From the NCBI RefSeq assembly GCF_000413435.1, contig NZ_KE340328.1, positions 79,232 through 143,231 of the forward strand: DNA of 64,000 bases. Direction: 5' to 3'. Made by a program: the position numbers and the translations under genes. A model generated the notes under the pieces. The model was not told where the DNA came from, searched no databases, and saw nothing but the letters and a program-made list of their open reading frames with translations. Positions 16,947-24,731 of the stretch are shown here, piece by piece; the stretch's first letter is position 1, and each line of letters opens with the position of its first letter. Origin of the DNA: Campylobacter ureolyticus ACS-301-V-Sch3b (GTDB lineage: Bacteria; Campylobacterota; Campylobacteria; Campylobacterales; Campylobacteraceae).

Positions 16947-18653
16947 TTGATAAGAAATATTTTTTTATTTATTCTTACGATATGTTTTTTAAACGCAGAA
17001 CCAGTAAATGTAAGTGAAGCTTTTAAAATTAATGAAAAAGCTGGTTCTTCTGGCATTAGCTTTGATATAGCTATAGATAAAAGTGTTTATCTTTATGAAG
17101 ATGAGTTTAAGGTGTTTTTAGGAAGTGAAAATATTACAAAAATTTTAGATTTACCAAAGCCTAAAAAACACAAAGAGTATTTGATTTATGATGAAAATTT
17201 TACTCTTTTTATACCATCAAATTTGATCTTAAACAATTCAACTATAACGCTTAAATTTTTAGGTTGTGCTTATGATGGATATTGCTACAATCCTCAAAAT
17301 TTAAAATTTAATCTTTCAAAAACTGAAAATGGCTTTAAAATATCAAAAATTAAAGATAAAAAAGTTAGCAATAATAATAAAAATTATGAAAATAAAATTT
17401 CATCAGATATAAAAAACAATAATTTTTTTATCACTATAATAACATTTTTTGGGTATGGACTTTTGTTGGCTTTAACGCCTTGTGTTTTTCCTATGATTCC
17501 GATTTTATCATCTATTATAGTTTCAAAATGTAAAAATAGTAAAAACAATAATAAAAAAGCTTTTCTAATAAGTTTTATTTATGTTTTTGCTATGTCGCTA
17601 GCTTATTCTATTGCTGGTATTTTGGCTACATATTTTGGCTCCAGCGTTCAAGGATTTTTACAAATTCCTTGGGTTATTATTTTATTTAGTTTAATTTTTA
17701 TAGTCTTAGCTTTTAGTATGTTTGGATTTTATGAGTTACAGCTTCCTGCTTCACTTCAAAGTAAAATTAGTAAAAAAAGTGAGAGTAAAAATGGGCTAAT
17801 TGGGGTTTTTATAATGGGTTTTTTATCAGCTTTGATAGTTGGCCCTTGTGTGGCTGCACCACTTGCTGGAGCATTAGTCTACATAGCTCAAAGCGGTAAT
17901 TTATTACTTGGTGGAAGTGCATTATTTATAATGAGTTTTGGTATGGGAATGCCACTTTTGCTGATAGGACTTGGAGCTAATAGGTTTTTACCAAAACCTG
18001 GATATTGGATGAATGAGATAAGTAAAATTTTTGGATTTATTATGTTATTTATGGCGGTTTGGATGCTCTCAAGACTAATAAGTTCAAATTTAAGCCTGCT
18101 TTTATACGGAGTTCTTGGTATATTTTTTGGTGTAAGTTTATTTCCTGTAAAAAAGGATAGTGCCATCTTTAAAAAATTCAAATTTGGATTTAGTTTAGTG
18201 GTGATAATTTACTCAGTTGTCTTAATAATTGGTTTTGCAAGCGGTTCAAATAGTCTAACTAATCCACTTAATAATACTTTTAAAAGCCAACTAAAAGAAA
18301 ATTTAAATTTTAAAAAAGTATCAAATTTAAATGAATTAAAAGAAGTCGTTAGGGGTAGTAAAAAACCAGTTTTAATTGATTTTTGGGCTACTTGGTGTGT
18401 TAACTGTAAAGAGTTAGATGATACTTTAAATTTGGCAGAAATTTCTGAAATTTTATCAAATTTTGAGCTTATAAAAGTTGATGTTACGAAAAATAGCAAG
18501 GATGATTTAGAACTGATGAAAGAATTTCAAATATTTGGACCACCTGCTTTAATATTTTTTAAAAATGGCAAAGAGCTTCAAAAATATAAAGTCATAGGCG
18601 ATATTAAAAAAATTGAACTTGCTAAAAATCTAAATAAAATTTTAAATTTATAA
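16947..18653 (+). CDS. dsbD: Thiol:disulfide interchange protein DsbD
   Basis: DsbD moves reducing power from cytoplasmic thioredoxin across the inner membrane to exported thiol proteins, including those that keep heme-attachment cysteines reduced. The order is a signal sequence, an N-terminal periplasmic domain with the CX5C pair in CAYDGYC, eight or so membrane spans with the reactive LTPCVFPM and VGPCVAAP cysteines, and a C-terminal thioredoxin domain with ATWCVNCK near the end. ATG codons at 16914 and 16923 are in frame, but the TTG at 16947 has AAAAGG six bases upstream and gives a compact signal peptide, so I prefer it. Two multiheme cytochromes in the window would depend on such a system. 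Confidence 0.93.
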   Translation: MIRNIFLFILTICFLNAEPVNVSEAFKINEKAGSSGISFDIAIDKSVYLYEDEFKVFLGSENITKILDLPKPKKHKEYLIYDENFTLFIPSNLILNNSTITLKFLGCAYDGYCYNPQNLKFNLSKTENGFKISKIKDKKVSNNNKNYENKISSDIKNNNFFITIITFFGYGLLLALTPCVFPMIPILSSIIVSKCKNSKNNNKKAFLISFIYVFAMSLAYSIAGILATYFGSSVQGFLQIPWVIILFSLIFIVLAFSMFGFYELQLPASLQSKISKKSESKNGLIGVFIMGFLSALIVGPCVAAPLAGALVYIAQSGNLLLGGSALFIMSFGMGMPLLLIGLGANRFLPKPGYWMNEISKIFGFIMLFMAVWMLSRLISSNLSLLLYGVLGIFFGVSLFPVKKDSAIFKKFKFGFSLVVIIYSVVLIIGFASGSNSLTNPLNNTFKSQLKENLNFKKVSNLNELKEVVRGSKKPVLIDFWATWCVNCKELDDTLNLAEISEILSNFELIKVDVTKNSKDDLELMKEFQIFGPPALIFFKNGKELQKYKVIGDIKKIELAKNLNKILNL

Positions 18654-18691
18654 AAAATTTATTTTTTTAATAGTATAATCAAAGTTTTTGA

Positions 18692-18765
18692 TGCCTTATA
18701 GTTTAGTGGTAGAACTGCTGACTCTGGATCAGCTAACACTGGTTCGAATCCAGTTAAGGCATCCA
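18692..18765 (+). tRNA. tRNA-Gln (anticodon CUG)
   Basis: The cloverleaf is complete: acceptor TGCCTTA at 18692-18698 pairs with TAAGGCA at 18755-18761, followed by discriminator T and an encoded CCA (18763-18765). The anticodon stem is GCTGA (18717-18721) with TCAGC (18729-18733), and the loop CTCTGGA places CTG at 18724-18726. The T arm is ACTGG/CCAGT around TTCGAAT. The weak U1-A72 pair is characteristic of glutamine tRNA. The anticodon reads CAG only, which is unexpected for the sole glutamine tRNA of an AT-rich genome. Confidence 0.93.
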
Positions 18766-19137
18766 ACGAATTACTTATAAAATCCTCTTATGTATCATAA
18801 AGTATTATTTAAGCCTTATTTTTAGGCACTTTTATTGCTCTCATTGTGTTAAGTTGTGGTATAAAATACAAAGTAATATTAAGGTATGTTAAAAGATTTT
18901 TGTGGTATTGTTGTGGAATGAAGAAAAAAATTACAAAGGAGTTCCACAAAAAATGCCAAAAATACCAAAGCTATTAAATGGTAAAGCTCATCTATCAAAA
19001 TATTTAAAAATTAGTTCACAAATATTTCCAATAATTTTTATCAATAAGGTGCATTTTATGTTTTATAAAGATATTAGAAAGATGATTATATCTGCTAATT
19101 ATGTCAATCATTTAAATGTGTTAAAAATCACTAAAAT
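18766..19137. other. Post-tRNA intergenic region with orphan ORF and TTGTGG repeats
   Basis: Downstream of the tRNA there are 372 bases before the tupC stop. A short frame (ATG 18953 to about 19141, 62 residues) has an AAAGGAG box but with wide spacing; its product is basic, has no recognised domain, and would run into the 3' end of tupC. Upstream of it, between 18850 and 18920, the hexamer TTGTGG occurs three times (GTTGTGGTATAA, TTTGTGGTATTG, GTTGTGGAATG). Position 3' of a tRNA makes a decayed integrated element conceivable, but no second copy of the tRNA end is visible. Confidence 0.35.
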
Positions 19138-20058
19138 TTAAATTATCTCAAAAGCATCATCTTCTATTTTGAAGTAAATCTCATCGCCAGTTTTTAAGTC
19201 TAGTTTCTTAGAAGTATGGCATTTTAAAAGATAATCTCCAAATTTTATTTTTACTAATAAAGTATTTTTGTTTATTAATGATATGGAGTGTAAAAGTCCT
19301 TTATAAAAGCCTTGTAATGGTGTTTTTTCAAGTCTGATTTTACTTGGATCTATAGCTACTTTTTTTGTTTCTTTAAATGGGCTTTTGTAGTTTAAATTTT
19401 GACCAAAATCTATTTTTCCATTTTTTGTTTCAAACACATTTTTATACTCAAATTTTGCAACTTTTCCATTATATAGATAAATATTTTCATCTGCTAAAAC
19501 ACTAAGCCATTTTTCATCATGACTTGCTATTATAAAGCCACAATTGTGTTTTAAATTTAGCTCTTTTATGACTTTACTAAAAAGTCTTGCGGTTTGTAAA
19601 TCAACACTATTCGTCGGCTCATCAAGTAAAATAAGCCTATTTTTTATAGCAATTATTAAAGCAAAAGCAACTCTTACAGTTTGCCCACTGCTTAATTCGT
19701 AGTATTTTTTATACAAAAAGCTTTCATCAAGTCCTGCACATTTTAAAGATTTTTTTACTCTTTTTTCAAACTCATGCATAAGCCCATTGTTTTTTAAAAC
19801 AAATTCAAAGTTTTTCCTAACACTTCTTTTTAAAAGCATTGGTTCAGGTAAAAGTATCGATATATCTTTTTTAGAAATATTTAAATCAACACTTCCAGTA
19901 GTTGGTTTTTCAATGCCAGAAATTATTCTTAAAAGTGTGCTTTTTCCACTTCCATTACTGCCTGTTAGGCCTATTATTTTTGTAGTGTCAATGTTTAAAT
20001 TTTCTATATCTAAAATAAGATGTGAATTATAAATTTTAGTTAAATATGAAATTTTCAT
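19138..20058 (-). CDS. tupC: Tungstate ABC transporter ATP-binding protein
   Basis: TupC energises import of tungstate, used by tungsten or molybdenum enzymes such as formate dehydrogenase. Residues 1-200 are an ABC ATPase with Walker A GSNGSGKS, a slightly altered signature (LSSGQTVR), LLDEPTNSVD and the switch histidine in ASHDE. Residues 235-306 form a TOBE/Mop-like oxyanion-sensing domain (HSISLINKNTLLVKI region). It overlaps tupB by four bases. Gene order and partner TupA identify it as the tungstate rather than molybdate system, as in C. jejuni. Confidence 0.9.
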   Translation of the reverse strand: MKISYLTKIYNSHLILDIENLNIDTTKIIGLTGSNGSGKSTLLRIISGIEKPTTGSVDLNISKKDISILLPEPMLLKRSVRKNFEFVLKNNGLMHEFEKRVKKSLKCAGLDESFLYKKYYELSSGQTVRVAFALIIAIKNRLILLDEPTNSVDLQTARLFSKVIKELNLKHNCGFIIASHDEKWLSVLADENIYLYNGKVAKFEYKNVFETKNGKIDFGQNLNYKSPFKETKKVAIDPSKIRLEKTPLQGFYKGLLHSISLINKNTLLVKIKFGDYLLKCHTSKKLDLKTGDEIYFKIEDDAFEII

Positions 20059-20747
20059 TTATCAAACTTTTTTAGAGCATAAATAGCTAAATTTACTAAA
20101 AATGCTATTGTTATAAGAACGCTTGCAAGGGCTATTCCCATTGCAAATTCTCCTTTATTTGTCTCAAGTGAAATAGCAGTTGTAATGGTTCTTGTGTGCC
20201 ATTTAATGTTTCCTCCTACCATCATTGCAACCCCAACTTCTGCGACAATTCTGCCGTAAGTGGTTGCTACAACCACCATTAAAGGATATCTATTTTCAAA
20301 TAAAACAGTTAAAATTTGTTTATAGCCTCTTAAATGATAGCTTTTTATAAGTCTTAGATGTTTTATTTCCATATTTTCTATCACGCTTGCAGTTAGAGAA
20401 ATTACTATTGGTAAAGACAGGCAGATTTGACCAATTATCACAGCTTTTAAAGTAAATAAAAGAGCGAAATTGCCAAGTGGACCTCTGTTTGAAAACAAAG
20501 CATATAAAATAAGTCCAATTGCAACAGTTGGCATAGCTAGGCCAGTATCGCTTAAAATTCTTAAAAATCTTTTTGAAAAAAAATTAAAATATCCTAAGCA
20601 AAATCCAAGTGGCATACCGATAATCAAGGCTATAATGATGGAAAAAAATGATGAACAAAGTGTTGTTTTAATGGCAAAATAAGTCTCTTCATCAAAAGTA
20701 ATAAGAAGTCTTAAAGCTTCATAAATTCCATCTAGTATAAAATCCAA
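20055..20747 (-). CDS. tupB: Tungstate ABC transporter permease
   Basis: This 230-residue inner membrane protein has five or so hydrophobic spans and the binding-protein-dependent permease signature (MVVVATTYGRIVAEVGVAMMVGG), with the EAA-type loop facing the ATPase. It pairs with TupC (4-base ATGA overlap) and with the divergently encoded binding protein TupA. The TupB subgroup is recognisable by the GVAMMVGGNIKWHTRTITTA segment region. Confidence 0.92.
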   Translation of the reverse strand: MDFILDGIYEALRLLITFDEETYFAIKTTLCSSFFSIIIALIIGMPLGFCLGYFNFFSKRFLRILSDTGLAMPTVAIGLILYALFSNRGPLGNFALLFTLKAVIIGQICLSLPIVISLTASVIENMEIKHLRLIKSYHLRGYKQILTVLFENRYPLMVVVATTYGRIVAEVGVAMMVGGNIKWHTRTITTAISLETNKGEFAMGIALASVLITIAFLVNLAIYALKKFDK

Positions 20748-20765
20748 GATTTCCCTTTTTTACAT

Positions 20766-20880
20766 ATTTTGAAATATTTTATAAGTTTATTTAAAATTTC
20801 TTTTATATATGCTGAAAAATTATAATTAATGTGCAAAATTTAAACATTTTAAATTAAAATATGATAAAATATTTCAAAAT
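20766..20880. promoter_or_regulatory. Divergent tup control region with symmetric 17-bp inverted repeats
   Basis: ATTTTGAAATATTTTAT at 20766-20782 recurs as its exact reverse complement at 20864-20880. The arms lie 18 and 19 bases from the tupB and tupA start codons respectively, so each gene has the same site at the same distance in the same orientation. Each arm contains the shorter palindrome AAATATTT. This geometry suggests operators for one regulator acting on both transcripts, for example a ModE-like tungstate or molybdate sensor; the regulator is not in the window. Confidence 0.6.
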
Positions 20881-20899
20881 TTATTTAAAAGGATAGAAA

Positions 20900-21727
20900 A
20901 TGCAAAATAAATTAGCTTTATTAGCACTTAGTTTTATAACTGCTTTGTCATTAAATGCAAAAGATAGTGATTTAGTTATGGCAACAACTACAAGCACTGA
21001 TAATACTGGCTTGCTAGATGCCATTGCTCCTGTGTATAAAGATAAAACTGGAGTTGAACTAAAATGGGTTGCTGTTGGAACAGGTCAAGCACTAGAAATG
21101 GGTAAAAACTGCGATGCAGATATTTTATTTGTTCACTCACCTGCAGTTGAGAAAAAATTTGTAGATGATGGTTATGGTGTTGATAGAACAGCTGTTATGT
21201 ATAATGACTTTATTTTAGTTGCTGATAAATCTTTAGCTGATAAATTTAAAGATAAAGATTTGCCTGAAATCTTTAAAATTATCAAAGATGAAAAGATTAA
21301 ATTCTTTAGTCGTGGTGATAAGAGTGGAACTCACAATAAAGAAATTTCTGTTTGGAAAAAAGTAGCTGGGGACGTGCCTGAAAAAGAGAGTTGGTATAAT
21401 CAAACAGGACAAGGAATGATAGCTACTATAAATATAGCTGCTGAGCAAAAAGGTGTAACTTTAACCGATAGAGGAACCTTTATAAAATACGAAGATGGTT
21501 TAAAAGGCAACTCAAATATGGAAATTATAAGCCAAGGTGATGAAAGTTTGAAGAATTTCTATTCAGTAATGGCTGTAAATACTAAAAACTGTCCAAAAGC
21601 TGATTATGAGAATGCAAAAGAGTTTATAAATTGGATAGTAAGCGATGAAGCTCAAAAATTTATAGCTGATTTTAAACTTATGGGAAAACCTTTATTTACT
21701 CCTGATGCAGGAAAAAGAATAGAGTAA
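20900..21727 (+). CDS. tupA: Tungstate-binding periplasmic protein
   Basis: TupA captures tungstate in the periplasm with high selectivity over molybdate. The 275-residue protein begins with a signal peptide cleaved after SLNA, then the diagnostic MATTTSTDNTGLLDAI sequence whose Thr/Ser residues bind the oxyanion. Further family segments are DADILFVHSP and FFSRGDKSGTHNKE. An AAAAGGA ribosome site precedes the ATG. It is transcribed away from tupBC and ends at a strong terminator. Confidence 0.95.
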   Translation: MQNKLALLALSFITALSLNAKDSDLVMATTTSTDNTGLLDAIAPVYKDKTGVELKWVAVGTGQALEMGKNCDADILFVHSPAVEKKFVDDGYGVDRTAVMYNDFILVADKSLADKFKDKDLPEIFKIIKDEKIKFFSRGDKSGTHNKEISVWKKVAGDVPEKESWYNQTGQGMIATINIAAEQKGVTLTDRGTFIKYEDGLKGNSNMEIISQGDESLKNFYSVMAVNTKNCPKADYENAKEFINWIVSDEAQKFIADFKLMGKPLFTPDAGKRIE

Positions 21728-21736
21728 TTATTTATT

Positions 21737-21761
21737 AAAGCTCCAAATTTTTTGGAGCTTT
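21737..21761. terminator. Bidirectional terminator between tupA and pbp1A
   Basis: A perfect 11-bp stem (AAAGCTCCAAA at 21737-21747, TTTGGAGCTTT at 21751-21761) with a three-base loop lies between the converging genes and is flanked by T-rich sequence on the plus strand and A-rich on the other. Confidence 0.8.
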
Positions 21762-21764
21762 GTC

Positions 21765-23714
21765 TTAAAATAAAAGTGAGTTTCCACCACCAGTTCCATC
21801 TTCATATCCTAAATCAAGTGGTAGTGTATCTTGATATGGAAGTGGTGAAGTTGTGGTATAAAGCTCATCTTTTCCTTTGTAAATTTTATGATAAACCCCT
21901 TCTGGAGCGTTAAAATTTCTTTTTGTTTCTGGGTGAATTGTTAAGTAGTTTTCCATAAACTTTTTAAATACAGGGGCTGAACTTCTACCACCAACTTCAA
22001 CATATCTCATAGGTTTGTAGTTGTCATTTCCATACCATATCATAACTAAAATCTCAGGCGTATATCCACAAAACCATGCATCAATATTGTTATTTGAGGT
22101 ACCTGTTTTTCCAGCTATTTCTATACCTTTAACTTTTGCGTTTCTCGCAGTTCCTTCATTTACCACATCTTTCATCATATCAACCATTAAATATGCTTGC
22201 TCTGGTTTTGTAACAGAAGCTTGCTCAGCTTTAAAAATAGTTTCAACACCACTAAAACTAGTTGCTCTCTCTATAAATTTAGGTGTTGTAGCAACCCCAC
22301 CACCAGGAAATATAGAGTAAAATTTAGAGTATTCTAAAGGTGAAATTCCATAACTTCCTAAAGAAACTGAAAGTGCGTATGGCAAATTTCTAAAACCAGC
22401 TTCTTTTAGCTTATCAATTACATTTTTAACACCAAGTGAATGCATTAAATTTACAGTTGCTAAGTTTCTTGATTTTAAAAGTGCTCTTCGCATAGTTATG
22501 TAGCCTTCATAGTTTTTACTAAAATTTTTTGGCGTCCACTCTTTGTTTGAGCCATCATTAAAGCTTCTTGGAATATCTGGTATTTCACTAGCTGGTGAAT
22601 AACCCTCATCAAGGGCAATTTGATAAATAAAAGGCTTAAAGCTTGATCCAGTTTGTCTTTGACTTTGTGTTGCACGATTAAAATTACTTTTTTGATAATC
22701 AACTCCGCCAACAAGAGCTAAAATATCACCATTTATTGGATTTGTTACAACGATTGCGCCATTTAGCACACTTTCATTTGCATCTTTATCTCTTTTTAAA
22801 ATTTCATTATATCCCCAAATAAGGGCATCTCTTGCCAAACCTTGAACTTCTAAATCAACACTTGTGTAAATTTTATATCCAGCTGTTTTTATATCAGGCA
22901 AAAATCTTGAAGCTTCTTTCATAACTTCATCTGCAACATAAGGAGCTTTGTTTTTAGTTAGGCTATCATCGTAAATAGTAGGCTCTTCATTCATAGCAAG
23001 CTCATATTCATTTCTTCCTATCCAGCCTATTTCATACATCCTCTCAACAACTCTATTTGCTCTTGATAAAGATAGATCTAAATGCCTTGTTGGATCATAG
23101 CTACTTGGTGCTTTTGGAAGTCCTACGAGTATTGCTGCTTCTTTTAGACTAAGTTCATCTAAATCTTTTCTAAAATATCCTAAAGCTGCAGTTTTAATTC
23201 CGTAATATCCATGCCCAAAATAAACTTCATTTAAATATCTTTCTAAAATTTGCTCTTTTGTTAGCTCATTTTCAAGTTTTAGAGCTAAAATTATCTCTTT
23301 TATCTTTCTATCGATTTTTTTCTCATTGCTTAAAGCTATGTTTTTTATAAGTTGCTGGGTTAAAGTAGAGGCTCCTTGTGTAAAACTCATGGTTTTTAAG
23401 TCTTTTATAATTGCTCTAAAAATAGCCTCAACATTTATCCCTTTATGTTCAAAAAAATTTGTATCTTCTATGGCGACAAGGGCTTCTATGACGCGTCCAG
23501 GAATATCATCATATTTTACATAAACTCTATTTTCTTCATCAAATACATTTGCTATGAGGTTATTGTTTCTATCATAAATTTCAGTTGTAAGTCTTGGATG
23601 ATAGTTAATGATAGCATTCATATCATGTTTTACTTCTGTATAAAAATACATAAATATCCCACCAGCTGCAAAAACGCACACCGTCATAAAACCAAAAATG
23701 AATCTAATTATCAT
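21765..23714 (-). CDS. pbpA: Class A penicillin-binding protein 1A
   Basis: A bifunctional peptidoglycan synthase. Residues 1-25 form the membrane anchor. The glycosyltransferase (about 50-230) shows EDTNFFEHKGI with the catalytic glutamate, GASTLTQQLIKN and RYLNEVYFGHGYYGI. The transpeptidase (about 310-600) shows TGSSFKPF with the active-site serine, SRNL and GKTGTSNN. Length 649 is typical of Campylobacterales PBP1A. It overlaps maf by four bases at the end of the alaS-membrane protein-maf-pbpA run, an order shared in part with C. jejuni. Confidence 0.95.
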   Translation of the reverse strand: MIIRFIFGFMTVCVFAAGGIFMYFYTEVKHDMNAIINYHPRLTTEIYDRNNNLIANVFDEENRVYVKYDDIPGRVIEALVAIEDTNFFEHKGINVEAIFRAIIKDLKTMSFTQGASTLTQQLIKNIALSNEKKIDRKIKEIILALKLENELTKEQILERYLNEVYFGHGYYGIKTAALGYFRKDLDELSLKEAAILVGLPKAPSSYDPTRHLDLSLSRANRVVERMYEIGWIGRNEYELAMNEEPTIYDDSLTKNKAPYVADEVMKEASRFLPDIKTAGYKIYTSVDLEVQGLARDALIWGYNEILKRDKDANESVLNGAIVVTNPINGDILALVGGVDYQKSNFNRATQSQRQTGSSFKPFIYQIALDEGYSPASEIPDIPRSFNDGSNKEWTPKNFSKNYEGYITMRRALLKSRNLATVNLMHSLGVKNVIDKLKEAGFRNLPYALSVSLGSYGISPLEYSKFYSIFPGGGVATTPKFIERATSFSGVETIFKAEQASVTKPEQAYLMVDMMKDVVNEGTARNAKVKGIEIAGKTGTSNNNIDAWFCGYTPEILVMIWYGNDNYKPMRYVEVGGRSSAPVFKKFMENYLTIHPETKRNFNAPEGVYHKIYKGKDELYTTTSPLPYQDTLPLDLGYEDGTGGGNSLLF

Positions 23715-24253
23715 ACATAAGCCTTTAAAATTTCAGCATTTAGTCCCATTGCTGTGCTTGTATTTCCTTTTTGTGATACAATATACTTTTTATTAAAACC
23801 TTCTATCATCATTGCTCCTGCTTTTCCAACATATTCTTTTTTATCAATATAGTTCTTTAAATCTTTTTCATCAAATTTTTTAAATCTAAAAGTTGTAATG
23901 CTTAAATTTATAAGTTTGAGTTTTTTGTTTTCATAAATCATAGCTGTTATTACGCTTGCTTCGTTGTCGCTTTGTTTTTTAAGCATATAAAAAGCATCTT
24001 CATCATTTTTTGCTTTGCCAAAAATTTCATTATCAACTACAACTGAGCTATCGGCAAAAAGTAAATTTTCCAAATTTGGATAAACTTTTTTAAATTGTAA
24101 ATATTTAGCACAAACAACATTATAGGCATAAGTTAAAGGCTCTTTTTTTATAATATAGCTTTCATCATAATTAAACAAAATTTGTTTAAAATCAAATCCA
24201 AAATCTTTTAAAATTTTTGCTCTAGTCTTTGAGCTTGAGGCTAAATTTATCAT
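23711..24253 (-). CDS. maf: Maf-like nucleotide pyrophosphatase
   Basis: Maf proteins hydrolyse non-canonical or pyrimidine nucleoside triphosphates to monophosphates and have been linked to septum inhibition. The 180-residue protein begins with LASSSKTRAKIL, the substrate-binding loop, and carries FADSSVVVDN with the catalytic aspartate. It is coupled by four-base overlaps to the preceding membrane protein gene and to pbpA, linking nucleotide housecleaning and wall synthesis in one transcript. Confidence 0.9.
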   Translation of the reverse strand: MINLASSSKTRAKILKDFGFDFKQILFNYDESYIIKKEPLTYAYNVVCAKYLQFKKVYPNLENLLFADSSVVVDNEIFGKAKNDEDAFYMLKKQSDNEASVITAMIYENKKLKLINLSITTFRFKKFDEKDLKNYIDKKEYVGKAGAMMIEGFNKKYIVSQKGNTSTAMGLNAEILKAYV

Positions 24254-24690
24254 TTAAAACTCACTATAACAACTCCTAAATATGTGCTTATAAGTAAAAG
24301 CACAATATCAAGGACTATAAAGTAATTTACAGCAATTATTAAGTGCTCGTTCATCTCATCATATTCGGCTTTTTTATAACATTCTTTTGCAAGGAAAAAT
24401 CTATAAATTATATAGCTAAAATTACAAAGCAGTAAAAAAGCAATTGCATATTTTGTATTTATAACACTTTCTATCATTGGATCTGAAAATTTAAAATCTC
24501 CATTTTGAGAGAGTAAAAAACCAGTTAATACTGTAACTCCAAATGTTATAAAAAAGGCAATTGCTAAATTTTTGCAAGATTTAAAAATAAAACTATAATT
24601 TTTTTCTAAATTTAAAAACCTAGTTATACAGATTATTAAACCTTGCAAAGTTATAAGTACTACGATAGAAACAATATGCAAAAACGGCAA
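24250..24690 (-). CDS. Four-span membrane protein, unknown function, start uncertain
   Basis: The 146-residue product has four hydrophobic segments (about residues 5-24, 42-62, 82-98 and 122-143) separated by short charged loops, including KECYKKAEYDEMNEH. The first usable codon is TTG at 24690, placed just before a membrane span. The frame stays open upstream into the end of alaS, and the translated sequence there (DSSFARIGHI) looks like protein, so the real start may be a rare codon such as ATT. Arrangement between alaS and maf suggests co-transcription. I do not recognise the family. Confidence 0.7.
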   Translation of the reverse strand: MPFLHIVSIVVLITLQGLIICITRFLNLEKNYSFIFKSCKNLAIAFFITFGVTVLTGFLLSQNGDFKFSDPMIESVINTKYAIAFLLLCNFSYIIYRFFLAKECYKKAEYDEMNEHLIIAVNYFIVLDIVLLLISTYLGVVIVSFK

Positions 24691-24731
24691 AATATGGCCT
24701 ATCCTTGCAAATGAGCTATCAATTTCGTTTG

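Noticed and set aside
18902..19141. 79-residue ORF after tRNA-Gln as a gene
   Set aside because: No recognised domain, weak ribosome-site spacing and overlap with the tupC 3' end; listed only as part of the intergenic region.
22021..22320. Long frames opposite pbpA, alaS, clpA, valS and the macroglobulin gene
   Set aside because: They lie antisense to well-identified genes and have no matching motifs or ribosome sites.
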